Part shown: positions 33,552 to 42,989 of the stretch, piece after piece
Layout of the letters: each line of letters starts with the position of its first letter
Position numbering within the stretch: the first letter of the stretch is position 1
Assembly: GCF_050753385.1 (NCBI RefSeq)
Contig: NZ_JBLZFZ010000012.1
Coordinates: forward strand, 84,828-148,827
Source of the DNA: Pantanalinema rosaneae
GTDB lineage: Bacteria; Cyanobacteriota; Cyanobacteriia; Leptolyngbyales; Leptolyngbyaceae
Reading direction: 5' to 3'
DNA length: 64,000 nucleotides
Made by a program: the position numbers and the translations under genes
Notes under the pieces: model-generated
Seen by the model: only the letters and a program-made list of their open reading frames with translations
What the model was told of the DNA's origin: nothing
Database searches by the model: none

Positions 33552-35114
33552 TCAGGTGGAGGTGAGCAAATTCCGAGCAAATTCAATCGCCTCTGCTGGG
33601 GTGTTGATTAATCCCTCGGCTCTGGCTAATTGTACGGCAGCCAGCAATTGACCAATTTGGGGCCCCGCCGGAAGGTGCAACGTCGTCATCAAATCCTGTC
33701 CTGTCAGCAGGGGAATCGGATGCGCAACGGGATCTTCCGGGACTAGAAATCGTTGGATTAAGGGTGAGATCGCCTCTAGAGCAATACCCTGGGCGATCGC
33801 GAATACCGCTAGAGCGGGAAAGGCGGCTCCCACGCTTTGAAACAAAAAGTATTGCTCCCGCAACGATAAATTTATCGGTATGCCACTCGTGGCTTCAGTG
33901 GCCTCAGCGTTAGTTCGGTGAGCGGCGGTACATAGTTGAGGCAGCGCTTTCAACACGGTACTGACAGCCTGGATCTCTGTGCGGCTGTATTTTAAGCTGC
34001 GGAGTTGAGCTTCTGCCGTGATTGGCAGGGATGGTAGTAAGCAGGCAAACTTAGCGGTCATTAACCAGTTACGGGCTGACCCGGAAGCTCCAGATTCCAA
34101 CACATTCAGCGGTTTTGTTCCACTGCTGGATTTCGGGATATCGATCGCATGGGACTGTCCACTCCGAGTCGGAATCCGAATGCGATCGAGCAACGCCACG
34201 ACAAACTCTGGCATGACTTCCTGCAACCAGATCACTGTCTGATCCATCCGGGCTAATAGCTCAAAACTGGCGATCGTGGCATCCGGTAGCCAGGATTTCA
34301 ACAGGTCATTCTGCCAGGCTCGGGTCAGCCAAACCGTCCCACCGGGGGCACTGAGTAAATAGTTCAACTCAGATTGAATCCGCTCTGCCGCGATGCGCTG
34401 TAATAAGGGCGCAAACTGATGGATCGCGGTGGCTGTGGCTGGGTCGAGGTAGAAGTTGAGTTGGGCAGACTGCCGATAGGCGCGTAACAACCGCAGGGGA
34501 TCTTCCTGTAAGTTCTCGGCAGACACCATGCGAATCAGCCGTTTTTCTAAATCAATACAGCCGTTGAGCGGATCAATAAATTCGGCGGTATGGGGATTGT
34601 AGGCGATCGCATTCACCGTGAAGTCGCGCCGATGTAAGTCGGCTTCTAAGCTATCTCCCACCTGTTGGGCAAAATCGACGGTGCCCTGCGGAAACACCAC
34701 TCGGGCAATCTGGCGTTCGGCATCCAGCAGCACAAAGCCAGCCTGGTAATGACGCGCGATCGTGCGGGCTGTTTCTACTACTCCGGTTGGCAGCACAAAA
34801 TCTAAATCTAAGTAGTCACTATGCCGCCCCAGCAAGCCATCCCGAACACTGCCGCCTACCAAATACGCCGTTCGCGGCAACCATTCCAGGCTGAAGGGCC
34901 ACGTGTGCGGAGAGAGTGCCGAAAATGCGGTCACAGAAATGGGTGGCTGATTGTCCAAACCCTGATCTAATCCTGTCCAATCTAACTTCAACAATAATTC
35001 AACCCTAACGATGTCAATAGCGAAGTCAATAGCGAATTGATGCAACTCATGGGCGGTCTTTACATCTTCATGCCTTGCTGTAATGAAACTCAATCCGACA
35101 AGGGATGAAATCAT
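33552..35114 (-). CDS. cca: CCA tRNA nucleotidyltransferase
   Basis: 520 residues from ATG 35114; a GTG at 34934 (VTAFSALSPHTWPFSLEW) would suit the family's usual start and neither has a clear ribosome site. This class II nucleotidyltransferase adds or repairs the CCA end of tRNAs. Motif A is AYLVGGSVRDGLLGRHSDYLDLDFVL (Gly-Gly-Ser and Asp-x-Asp), then RRDFTVNAIAYN, DPLNGCIDLEKRLIR and the ATP/CTP-selecting EDPLRLLRAYR. The middle region holds a low-complexity stretch not seen in short enzymes. It may be A-adding only or the full CCA enzyme; cyanobacteria often have one gene. Confidence 0.92.
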   Translation of the reverse strand: MISSLVGLSFITARHEDVKTAHELHQFAIDFAIDIVRVELLLKLDWTGLDQGLDNQPPISVTAFSALSPHTWPFSLEWLPRTAYLVGGSVRDGLLGRHSDYLDLDFVLPTGVVETARTIARHYQAGFVLLDAERQIARVVFPQGTVDFAQQVGDSLEADLHRRDFTVNAIAYNPHTAEFIDPLNGCIDLEKRLIRMVSAENLQEDPLRLLRAYRQSAQLNFYLDPATATAIHQFAPLLQRIAAERIQSELNYLLSAPGGTVWLTRAWQNDLLKSWLPDATIASFELLARMDQTVIWLQEVMPEFVVALLDRIRIPTRSGQSHAIDIPKSSSGTKPLNVLESGASGSARNWLMTAKFACLLPSLPITAEAQLRSLKYSRTEIQAVSTVLKALPQLCTAAHRTNAEATEATSGIPINLSLREQYFLFQSVGAAFPALAVFAIAQGIALEAISPLIQRFLVPEDPVAHPIPLLTGQDLMTTLHLPAGPQIGQLLAAVQLARAEGLINTPAEAIEFARNLLTST

Positions 35115-35226
35115 CCATGCGCCTGAGCTAGATTAACAAAAAAGTCACGCCATTCCTTCAGTTAATCGCCGCTATTGAATGGGATGCCACTGTACTGCCG
35201 TTTCGGGGATAAAGGAACGAGGAATC

Positions 35227-35475
35227 ATGTGTATTTGTATCAATTGTCACTATGTCGATCGTTGCCTGACCTATCATGCGGTCGAAGAACAGCACCAGCA
35301 GCCTCACCTGACCGAAGCTCCAGACTTTGAGGCGACGGAACCGACGATTAATGTCAACATTCGATCGCAGGGCGAAATTATCGAAATGGAGTTTGATGTC
35401 GTGGGTTGCCAGAGCTTTCAGCAGGAGCAAGGCAAATGGGCGCGGCTCCGTCCCGGTGAACTGGTGCCAACGTAA
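35227..35475 (+). CDS. ycf34: Ycf34 family protein
   Basis: 82 residues from ATG 35227 with AGGAACGAGGAA upstream. The start MCICINCHYVDRCLTYH gives four cysteines in a pattern typical of Ycf34, kept in cyanobacteria and red-algal plastids. Synechocystis Ycf34 has been reported to bind a 4Fe-4S cluster and affect photosynthetic electron transport. The rest (TINVNIRSQGEIIEMEFDVVGC) is conserved. Its neighbours, a tRNA enzyme and lepB, give no functional hint. Confidence 0.9.
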   Translation: MCICINCHYVDRCLTYHAVEEQHQQPHLTEAPDFEATEPTINVNIRSQGEIIEMEFDVVGCQSFQQEQGKWARLRPGELVPT

Positions 35476-35567
35476 AACACTCTGCAAAATTGGCTCGTCA
35501 TCTGGGCGATCGGGTAACCGTAGGCATAAGCTTGCCCTGGAACCCGGCTCTTGCAAGAATGGAGTTT

Positions 35568-36188
35568 ATGACATCTGAGAACACAACTGAGCAACCAACA
35601 GCTAAACCCACTTCTGCCAGTGCTGCCAAACCAACGGGCTGGAAATTTTGGTTAGATAATATCCAGATTTTGGTGATTGCCTTAATTCTGGCACTATTGA
35701 TTCGTGTATTTGTTGCCGAACCGCGATTTATTCCATCGGATTCTATGGTGCCGACCCTGGCAGTGGGCGATCGTCTGGTCGTGGAGAAAGTCTCCTACAC
35801 TCTGCATCCCCCGCAATTCGGTGACATCATTGTGTTTGATCCCCCGCCGCAGTTGCAGGAGATGGGCTACCAGAAGGATCAGGCGTTTATTAAACGGGTG
35901 ATTGGTCAACCGGGACAAACCGTTGCCGTTCGTCAGGGTCGCGTGTATGTGGATGGGCAACCCTTGACGGAACCCTATATTGCTGAACCGCCGGAATACC
36001 AGATGCCCCCGGTGCGAGTTCCCGATGGCATGGTATTTGTCATGGGCGACAATCGCAATAACAGCAACGATTCCCATGTTTGGGGCTTTTTACCCCAGCA
36101 GTACATTATCGGACGAGCCTGGTTGCGCTTCTATCCGATCAATCGGATTGGGCAAGTGACGATCGCTAAAACCGCAAATAATGCATGA
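35568..36188 (+). CDS. lepB: Signal peptidase I
   Basis: 206 residues from ATG 35568 with GGAG just upstream; ATG 35559 is also possible. It cleaves signal peptides of exported and thylakoid proteins. One membrane helix (about 32-49) precedes box B with Ser59 (IPSDSMVPTL), box D with Lys109 (AFIKRVIGQPG) and box E GDNRNNSNDSHVWG. The Ser-Lys dyad is intact. The 3' end overlaps the convergent HhH gene by 23 bases. Confidence 0.95.
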   Translation: MTSENTTEQPTAKPTSASAAKPTGWKFWLDNIQILVIALILALLIRVFVAEPRFIPSDSMVPTLAVGDRLVVEKVSYTLHPPQFGDIIVFDPPPQLQEMGYQKDQAFIKRVIGQPGQTVAVRQGRVYVDGQPLTEPYIAEPPEYQMPPVRVPDGMVFVMGDNRNNSNDSHVWGFLPQQYIIGRAWLRFYPINRIGQVTIAKTANNA

Positions 36189-36714
36189 GTTCTGCCGTTA
36201 GCTGACCGGGTAAGGCAAGCCGTCGCTGGAGATGGCTGAGATTGCGGTAAGCTCCCTGTTTACGGTGTTGCACGATCGCCTTTGCCAGATACAAATCCAC
36301 CCCTGGAATCCGCACTAACATCTCTACGCTCGCAGTATTGGGATTAATCGGTTGAACGGCGCAAACGCTGTCTGGGTCGTAGTAACAAAACCGTAATATT
36401 GGTTCTAGTGGCTTTAAGTACGAGATCGGCAGGCTGAGGGCAGCGGCAAGATCATCAACACAGTGAAACGGCACTCCGGCGCGGGAAAGTTCAACCAGCG
36501 ATCGGGCTTGATGAATCGATAAACCTGGTAATCTCAGCCAATCGTCTACAGTCGCCTGATTCACATCAATCTGAATCCCTAAACTGGCGGCGAGTTGAAC
36601 TTCCGCGATCGACTGCAAGCGGTAGTAGGGATCATGCTGAATTTTCTGGCGAATGGCGGCAGGAATGCCTGAACGCGGTTGGGTGACAGTGGATAACCAG
36701 TTGCGCAGAACCAT
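36166..36714 (-). CDS. ComEA-type helix-hairpin-helix protein
   Basis: 182 residues, ATG 36714. Two helix-hairpin-helix modules are visible: IDVNQATVDDWLRLPGLSIHQARSLVEL (about 49-77) and the C-terminal INPNTASVEMLVRIPGVDLYLAKAIVQHR (about 123-152). They match the ComEA/T2SK layout. ComEA binds DNA during uptake, but this protein has no signal peptide or membrane helix, so a cytoplasmic role is more likely. It is unlinked to the PLD-HhH gene at 7.9 kb. Confidence 0.85.
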   Translation of the reverse strand: MVLRNWLSTVTQPRSGIPAAIRQKIQHDPYYRLQSIAEVQLAASLGIQIDVNQATVDDWLRLPGLSIHQARSLVELSRAGVPFHCVDDLAAALSLPISYLKPLEPILRFCYYDPDSVCAVQPINPNTASVEMLVRIPGVDLYLAKAIVQHRKQGAYRNLSHLQRRLALPGQLTAELMHYLRF

Positions 36715-36715
36715 G

Positions 36716-36773
36716 ATGAGGAGCGGGAGAATGGGGAGATGGGGAGATGGGGAGATAGGGAGGTGGGAGAGGA
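36716..36773. repeat. Tandem GGGGAGATG repeat
   Basis: About four copies of GGGGAGATG (with variants GGGAGAATG, GGGAGATAG and GGGAGGTGG) fill the space between the HhH gene and the SHOCT-domain gene. It is the same family, in the complementary orientation, as the copies at 10484 and 24653. Confidence 0.8.
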
Positions 36774-37193
36774 TTAGACCAGGCGATCGAGGAGTTGGCG
36801 GCGTTTTTGCTCAAATTCGTATTCGGAAATTAACCCATCTGCCCGGAGTTGATCCAGTTGGCGGACGGCATCGGCGATCGCGCCAATCTTAGCGGTATCG
36901 ACTGGCTCGGAGGTTGCCGTAACCTTACCCGGTTCTGAAGGAATGCCATAATTAAACCGTTGGTCAAAGCGATCGGTTTCCTGGGCTAAATACCAGATGC
37001 CTTCGATCGCGCTGGCGACTCGGGGAATGGGAGTCCAGGACAGCAGCAAGTATAAGACTCCCCAGACGGGTTGACGCAGGTAGAATTTATGGAATCCGGC
37101 AACTGGCGCGACGGCTCCGGCAAATGCTAATAGGGAAGCCACTTTACGGTTTCTGGGCTGACTGAACACATGTACCCCCGATCGGTTCACCAT
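36774..37193 (-). CDS. TM2-like/SHOCT domain membrane protein
   Basis: 139 residues, ATG preceded by AGGAGG. Two hydrophobic helices (about 19-34 and 42-66) contain a TM2-type core (GFHKFYLRQPVWGVLYLLLSWTPIP). A Pro/Thr/Ser linker leads to a C-terminal SHOCT helix pair (LDQLRADGLISEYEFEQKRRQLLDRL). SHOCT is usually a short C-terminal interaction module. The role is unknown. It stands next to a G-rich repeat on one side and a long gap on the other. Confidence 0.8.
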   Translation of the reverse strand: MVNRSGVHVFSQPRNRKVASLLAFAGAVAPVAGFHKFYLRQPVWGVLYLLLSWTPIPRVASAIEGIWYLAQETDRFDQRFNYGIPSEPGKVTATSEPVDTAKIGAIADAVRQLDQLRADGLISEYEFEQKRRQLLDRLV

Positions 37194-37776
37194 TTGCCTC
37201 CTATCCTACCCTTAGCGATTGCCGAGAAATACAGATTTTCCCCTTTGGATCTATCCTGTTTGCTCCAAGTTGGCACAGTACAGTAAAGAAGCAACTACTT
37301 CAGTCCGGGGCGGTTCACTACGCATGGAGCTACTTAATCGGCATAGAAACCATTGATTCGGCAGGTTTACCCCTCGCAAGCTGCCATAGCTGCCATCCTT
37401 TCCTAAGATGAACGAGTCATAGGTCATGGATGGGTGGGATATGGCTAACCGATCTCTTGACCGATCTCTTGACCTAAACAGTCCGAGCTTAATAATTTGT
37501 ATGCAAATCAAATTTTGAGTTGTGATCCGTTACCTCACCCTTTGCGTAAGAGTAAGGCAAGCTAAGATTAGCGCTAGCATTCCTGGTATCCCGTTGAGCA
37601 ACCTGTACCAACTCGCAGGATGATTAGATACACCTCGGGTTTGGATGGGTCTACCTGTTAGGGGTGATTGACGACTACCGGGAGGTTGAATTAGTAATCT
37701 AGCAGTCGGCTCGCTACCCTAGAGGAAAGCCAGCATCTCCAGTGGATTTTTTTGAAGCTGCACAAGGCGTTTGTTA
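37194..37776. other. Long intergenic region, 583 bases
   Basis: No convincing reading frame: an 86-codon minus-strand frame at 37251-37511 has no ribosome site and no recognisable protein. The only repeat is a 12-base unit GATCTCTTGACC in tandem (37451-37474). The right half has purine-rich and stem-forming stretches but no fold I can name. A small RNA here is possible but not shown. Confidence 0.5.
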
Positions 37777-38829
37777 ATGGTACAGAGTCCTCTTCCTCCA
37801 GATTGGTTACAGCAATTTTCTGATCCTTACGCTGTACTTGGTGTATCTGTTGCCGCTGATGATCGCCGCATTCAGAAGCGCTATCGGCAGATTGCTATGG
37901 TGTTGCATCCCGATCGCTTTGCTGGGAATGATGCTGGCAGTCAAGATCTGGCGAGTCAACTGCTGGCCCGGTTGATTAATCCCACCTATGAGAAGCTGAA
38001 GCAGGAGCAGAATCGCAAGGAGAGCCTGGCGTTATTACGCTTGCAGGTGAGAAAGCTGACGCGAGAGAAACCGTTATCACCCCAAAGTGAACTGGCACAG
38101 CAGTTGATGACGCATCCTGCCAGTAATGTTGATGTGTTTTATGAGCAAGCGATCGCCAAACTGGCAGAGACTCAGTACCAGCCGATCGAGCAATTTCAGA
38201 CCATCACCCTTGAGTTAACGGAACTGAATCAGGTTTACCTACGGTTGAAGATGGGCAGTACACCGATTCGGGAACAACGAACGGGATTAGTGCCAGCGAC
38301 CGAAGCCCAGCCCGTAGCCTTTACGCCTGCTCCTAGCCATCCGGAGACGGTGACTGAGAGCTATGCTCAACGCCATTATCGTCGGGCACAGGAATATGCC
38401 AGACAAGGGAGATGGCCTCAGGTGGTACAGGAGATGCGGGATGCGATCAGGATTGAAGCTGATCATGGGGAGTACCACGCTCTCTTAGGCGTAGCCTACT
38501 TACACCAAAACATGACGGGTACTGCCAAAGCCTATATACGGCGGGCATTAGAGCTTAACCCCGAGGATGCGATCGCCAACCGGTATGCCGCTCGACTGGG
38601 GTTAACGCCAACGGCTACCAATGCATCGTCACCCAATGGGCGATCGCCTGCTTCTAGTGCAACTCCGTCCACCAATCAGACTCGTAATGCTGCCGCAAAT
38701 AGTAGCCGTAGCCATGTCTCTACCAGCCATTCCAGCCGAGTAACGCCACAGAAACGAGGTCTATTCGGTTGGTTCCGCTCAATTCTCAAGTTCTTCCGCA
38801 ATTTATTTACCCGTCAACGGCAAGCCTGA
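37777..38829 (+). CDS. J-domain/TPR protein
   Basis: 350 residues from ATG 37777; a TTG two codons earlier is unlikely. The N-terminal J domain has DPYAVLGVSVAADDRRIQKRY and HPD (MVLHPDRFAG). A TPR-type tandem (about 205-275, HYRRAQEYARQGRWPQVVQEMRDAIRIEADHGEYHALLGVAYL) follows, then a Ser/Thr/Asn-rich disordered segment and a basic, aromatic C-terminus (LFGWFRSILKFFRNLFTRQ). It resembles cyanobacterial DnaJ-TPR proteins of unknown client. No dnaK is nearby. Confidence 0.9.
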   Translation: MVQSPLPPDWLQQFSDPYAVLGVSVAADDRRIQKRYRQIAMVLHPDRFAGNDAGSQDLASQLLARLINPTYEKLKQEQNRKESLALLRLQVRKLTREKPLSPQSELAQQLMTHPASNVDVFYEQAIAKLAETQYQPIEQFQTITLELTELNQVYLRLKMGSTPIREQRTGLVPATEAQPVAFTPAPSHPETVTESYAQRHYRRAQEYARQGRWPQVVQEMRDAIRIEADHGEYHALLGVAYLHQNMTGTAKAYIRRALELNPEDAIANRYAARLGLTPTATNASSPNGRSPASSATPSTNQTRNAAANSSRSHVSTSHSSRVTPQKRGLFGWFRSILKFFRNLFTRQRQA

Positions 38830-38982
38830 TCGGTATAGGGTTGGAAGTGGCAGAACTGATGTGATTCCAGGGTTGAATAAGTAGTGGAACCCCTACTTAA
38901 CTCCGATCGATGCCTGACTTAGAATGTGGATATAGATAAGGCTAAGTATTGCCCTACCCACCTTACAACGCAGTTTGAAGCA

Positions 38983-39306
38983 ATGGGATTTTTTGATTCT
39001 GAGATTGTTCAACAAGAAGCAAAGCAGCTATTTGAGGACTATCAATCCCTCATGCAGTTAGGCGGTAGCTATGGCAAATTCGATCGCGAAGGGAAAAAGC
39101 TATTTATTGAACAAATGGAATCCGTCATGGATCGGTATCGCATTTTCATGAAGCGCTTCGAGCTATCGGAGGATTTCATGGCACAAATGACGGTACAACA
39201 GCTTAGAACTCAGTTAGATCAATTTGGCATTACCCCGCAGCAAATGTTTGATCAGATGAACCTGACCCTGGAACGGATGAAGTCAGAGATCGAACATCAA
39301 ACCTAG
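38983..39306 (+). CDS. DUF1825 family protein
   Basis: 107 residues from ATG 38983. The start MGFFDSEIVQQEAKQLFEDYQ and the body YGKFDREGKKLFIEQME, MDRYRIFMKRFELSEDFMA are the DUF1825 signature, a family confined to cyanobacteria. It is predicted to be all-helical and cytoplasmic. Function unknown. A PBP1A-type gene follows on the other strand. Confidence 0.92.
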   Translation: MGFFDSEIVQQEAKQLFEDYQSLMQLGGSYGKFDREGKKLFIEQMESVMDRYRIFMKRFELSEDFMAQMTVQQLRTQLDQFGITPQQMFDQMNLTLERMKSEIEHQT

Positions 39307-39374
39307 CCCTTAAGGCGGATTGAGGCTCGATCGGCGATCGGTAAACTGACCCACGGGTTGACTAGAGGGTGAGA

Positions 39375-41288
39375 TTAGGAGGGAGCCGGGAAATCTGAGG
39401 CAGGACGGAAGTTCTGGACAGGCACCCCTTCTAAGGCACGTTCCATAAATCGCCGCCAGATCGGAGCGACATAGGTTCCTCCCGTTGCTCCATAGCCGAT
39501 CGGGCTGTAGTTATCATTGCCCACCCAAACAGCAGTAGACAGTTGCGGCACATAACCCACAAACCAGATGTCGCGTTCTGATGACGTGGTTCCGGTTTTG
39601 CCTGCCGCCGGACGACCCAGACGGGCAGAGGTGGCTGTACCCGATTCAATTACACTTTGCAGCACACTGTTCAGCGAGGCAGATGCCCAGGGGTCAAGCA
39701 CTAACTGGGGTTTTGGCGTGTTGTCCAGCAGAACATTGCCACTACTATCAGTGACTTGCACGATTAAGGTGGTGTCTGAATGCCAGCCGTTATTCGCAAA
39801 GGTAGCGTAGGAACCAGCCATTTCCAGGGGGGTTAAATCGACCGATCCTAGTGGTAGGGAAACCACAGGTTCGATCGGGCTCCGAATCCCCAAAGTGCGA
39901 CAGACATCAATCACTTTGTTTAAGCCGATTTCCTGCCCTAGCCGCACCGCCGGAATATTACGCGACATGGCTAACGCCGATCGAATACTCATAGGCCCCG
40001 CAAAGGAACCATCATAGTTCTGGGGATAGTACATATCGTACCCATCCGGATAGCCGACTGGACTGTCGTTAATCGTAGACTCGGGGCCATACTTCCCAGA
40101 CGCAAAGGCGGTGTAGTAAACAAATGGTTTGAAGGCAGATCCGGGTTGTCGCAGGGCTTGAATGGCTCGGTTGTACTGACTCTTCTTATAATCCACCCCT
40201 CCCACCATCGCCTTGACGAAGTGAGTCCGGGGATCAACGGCGACTAATGCCATTTGATCAGCATAAACCCCCTGGCTGAGTAAGGACTCATGCCCTTCCG
40301 CCACAACTTGTTCGGCAATCCGTTGCAGTTTGGTGTCGATCGTGGTTTGCACCCGCATACCACCCTTTAGGACGGCATCTCGCCCAAACCGTTTGGTCAA
40401 TTCCTGTACTGCCGCCTCAGTCACATAGGGCATCTGGCTGGTTTGGAACGAAGTAATTTGCCCTAACTTGATCGGTTGTTTTTTGGCTGCCGCCTCTTCC
40501 TGAGGCGTAATCCACTGTAGCTCCTTCATCCGGTTCAGCACTTCTGCCTGCCGTTGTTTGGCTTTTTCCATACTGGCAAATGGACTCAAGCTTTCTGGTG
40601 CTTGGATTAGCCCGGCCATCATGGCGGCTTCTGCCAAATTCAGGTTAGCGGATGATTTACCAAAATAACTTTGTGCCGCCGTTTCGGCTCCATAGGTGTT
40701 ATGTCCCCAGTAGACCTGATTCAGATACATTTCCAGAACCTGGTCTTTATTAAAAATTTGTTCCAGTCGCATGGCTAACACCGACTCTGCCACCTTGCGG
40801 CTGAATGCCTGCTTCGGCGATAGAAACAGGTTTTTCACTAACTGCATGGTGATTGTAGACCCACCCTCTACGGTGCGTCCCTGTATCCAGTTTGCCCGCA
40901 CTGCCCGTACAACCGCCCCGACATTCACCCCATGATGCTGGTAGAAAAAGCTATCTTCAACCGCTAACACTGCCCGCTTTAAATGAGGCGAAATTTTATT
41001 GAGCGGCATCACCTCTCGGTTGGCTTCGCCATGCAGACTGGCTAATGGCTTACCTTTGATGTCGTAAATATGGGTGGTTTCAGTGGGGGCATAGCTGCGT
41101 AACACCCGCACATCTGGCAAGTTACGGAAGCTAATTGCCAGACCGACTAGTCCGCCTGCAACGACCGAACTGGTCAGCATAGTGATTCCCAGCACCATAC
41201 CCCCCGTAAGCTGGCTGACGGCTTTGACAAATTGAACGGTGGGGGCTGAATGAGTGGGTTGTTTGCGGGGAAGGGTATTGGATGACAC
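39375..41288 (-). CDS. Class A penicillin-binding protein (PBP1A family)
   Basis: 637 residues from GTG 41288 with AGGAAA upstream. The enzyme polymerises glycan strands and cross-links peptides in the periplasm. A membrane helix (about 31-53) is followed by the GT51 glycosyltransferase (VEDSFFYQHHGVN, GGSTITMQLVKNLFLS) and the transpeptidase with SxxK (GSAFKPFVYYT), SRN and KTGTTS. The C-terminal Ser/Pro tail is short. It is one of several such enzymes expected in a filamentous cyanobacterium; the exact paralog is not resolved. Confidence 0.95.
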   Translation of the reverse strand: MSSNTLPRKQPTHSAPTVQFVKAVSQLTGGMVLGITMLTSSVVAGGLVGLAISFRNLPDVRVLRSYAPTETTHIYDIKGKPLASLHGEANREVMPLNKISPHLKRAVLAVEDSFFYQHHGVNVGAVVRAVRANWIQGRTVEGGSTITMQLVKNLFLSPKQAFSRKVAESVLAMRLEQIFNKDQVLEMYLNQVYWGHNTYGAETAAQSYFGKSSANLNLAEAAMMAGLIQAPESLSPFASMEKAKQRQAEVLNRMKELQWITPQEEAAAKKQPIKLGQITSFQTSQMPYVTEAAVQELTKRFGRDAVLKGGMRVQTTIDTKLQRIAEQVVAEGHESLLSQGVYADQMALVAVDPRTHFVKAMVGGVDYKKSQYNRAIQALRQPGSAFKPFVYYTAFASGKYGPESTINDSPVGYPDGYDMYYPQNYDGSFAGPMSIRSALAMSRNIPAVRLGQEIGLNKVIDVCRTLGIRSPIEPVVSLPLGSVDLTPLEMAGSYATFANNGWHSDTTLIVQVTDSSGNVLLDNTPKPQLVLDPWASASLNSVLQSVIESGTATSARLGRPAAGKTGTTSSERDIWFVGYVPQLSTAVWVGNDNYSPIGYGATGGTYVAPIWRRFMERALEGVPVQNFRPASDFPAPS

Positions 41289-41576
41289 GATGACGGTTTC
41301 CTGAGAGAGCAGTAATGCAGATGCCGGGGTGGATGAAGTTAGCCTTGCTTAAGTTGTTCTCCAGATTTGGCTGGAACCAGGAGAAATCACGATCGCGCTA
41401 ACAAGACATTACATTCGGGATGGTTCCTTGCTGATGGATGATAGCAGCGTAAACCGTAAGATGTCAGATCAAATTACAGTAAACTCATGGGAATGTCAGC
41501 TTGTGTGATCACAAGGATCACCATATTTGCCTGCAATTATAGTAGGCTGTCCATTTTATGTTATGAAAGTTAACCT

Positions 41577-42812
41577 GTGAGCGGAACGAGTCAACAGCCC
41601 AGTCCCCCTTCAGACCTTGCCTGGTTGCATCGAGGCACCAGCGAGATCTTCCCTGATCAGCCCGATTCTAAAAGTGCTGACGATAATTTAACGCAGCGAT
41701 TATTGCAGAGCCAGCGACCACTGCGCATCAAACTTGGGATTGATCCGACTGGGGCAGATATTCATCTGGGGCACAGTATTCCGGTGCGTAAGCTGCGATC
41801 GTTTCAGGATGCCGGACATACGGCGGTGCTAATTATTGGTGACTTTACGGCGCGGATTGGCGATCCCACGGGGAAATCGGAAGTTCGGAAACAGTTGACT
41901 GAAGCCGATGTGGCGGCGAATGCCAAGACTTACCTCGACCAGGTACGCCCAATTTTGGACTTTGAGACACCGGGGCGGTTAGAAATTCGGTATAACTCGG
42001 AGTGGTTGGCAAAACTGGATCTGAACCAGATTCTGGAGTTGCTGTCTACGATGACCGTGGGGCAAATGCTGGCAAAAGAAGGCTTTGCCGAACGGTATGA
42101 GAAAGGGAATCCCGTTTACATCCATGAGTTTCTTTATCCCTTAATGCAGGGGTATGACTCTGTGGCGGTTGAGGCGGATGTGGAACTCGGCGGCACCGAT
42201 CAAAAATTTAATATTGCCGTGGGACGGGACTTGCAACGACATTTTGGTCTACAGCCGCAGTTTGGCTTGCTGTTACCAATTCTGCTGGGAACCGATGGAA
42301 CGCAAAAAATGTCCAAGTCGTTAGGGAATTATGTCGCCCTGACGGAAGATCCCCTGACTATGTACTCCAAGCTGGAGAAAACCCCTGATAGTCTGATTAC
42401 TCAATACTTTGAGCTACTCACCGATCTGCCGTTAACCGAATTACCAGAAAATCCCCGCGATCGCCAAAAGTTGTTGGCTCTGAATATTGTCAGTCAATAC
42501 CACGGGGAAGCCGCTGCGAAGCAAGCCCAAACGGATGCGGCGGGGTTAGTTAAAGGCAACACGACCCAAGCCGATTCGGTGCCGGAGTTCTCTCTGGCTG
42601 GGGTGCAGTTTCCTGCCAAACTATTTTATTTAGTCAGTGCTAGTGGCTTATGTAAAAGCAGTTCCGATGCCCGTCGTCAGATTCAAAATGGGGCGGTGCG
42701 GTTAGATGGCAACAAGGTCGATCGAGTCGATTTGACTTTTGAAACAACGGCGGATCTTCAGGGCAAAGTTTTGCAACTGGGGAAAAATAAATTTGTTCGA
42801 TTTGTGGATTAA
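41577..42812 (+). CDS. tyrS: Tyrosyl-tRNA synthetase
   Basis: 411 residues from GTG 41577. This class I enzyme charges tRNA-Tyr. The HIGH motif is HLGHS (in GADIHLGHSIP), KMSKS is intact (GTQKMSKSLGNY), and GTDQKFNIAVGR and the C-terminal S4-like module (SGLCKSSSDARRQIQNGAVRLDG) are present. The S4 tail and motif forms put it in the TyrRS-Z-type bacterial enzymes. It stands alone upstream of the thiC riboswitch. Confidence 0.96.
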   Translation: MSGTSQQPSPPSDLAWLHRGTSEIFPDQPDSKSADDNLTQRLLQSQRPLRIKLGIDPTGADIHLGHSIPVRKLRSFQDAGHTAVLIIGDFTARIGDPTGKSEVRKQLTEADVAANAKTYLDQVRPILDFETPGRLEIRYNSEWLAKLDLNQILELLSTMTVGQMLAKEGFAERYEKGNPVYIHEFLYPLMQGYDSVAVEADVELGGTDQKFNIAVGRDLQRHFGLQPQFGLLLPILLGTDGTQKMSKSLGNYVALTEDPLTMYSKLEKTPDSLITQYFELLTDLPLTELPENPRDRQKLLALNIVSQYHGEAAAKQAQTDAAGLVKGNTTQADSVPEFSLAGVQFPAKLFYLVSASGLCKSSSDARRQIQNGAVRLDGNKVDRVDLTFETTADLQGKVLQLGKNKFVRFVD

Positions 42813-42893
42813 TCCGATAGTCTCCAACCTGTTGCAAAGTTTTAGCAACTCTACCGTCCGATCGAGATGAGAGTGCTATGATTACCGATCAAG

Positions 42894-42968
42894 CTAGGGG
42901 TGCCTGAGCAATCAGGCTGAGAATACACCCTTAGAACCTGAGTCCGGGTCATACCGGCGGAGGGAAGC
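42894..42968 (+). promoter_or_regulatory. TPP riboswitch (THI element) of thiC
   Basis: The consensus pieces appear in order: GGGGTGCC, GGCTGAGAA, ACCCTTAGAACCTGA and GGGTCATACCGGCGGAGGGA. This is the thiamin pyrophosphate aptamer that represses thiamin genes when TPP is high. A GAGGA ribosome site (42978-42982) follows only about 10 bases after the aptamer and thiC starts at 42990. There is no room for an intrinsic terminator, so control is probably at translation initiation. Confidence 0.95.
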
Positions 42969-42989
42969 TGTTTATCTGAGGAACTCAAT

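Noticed and set aside
37251..37511. 86-codon minus-strand frame in the 583-base gap
   Set aside because: No start signal, mixed composition and no similarity to anything I know.
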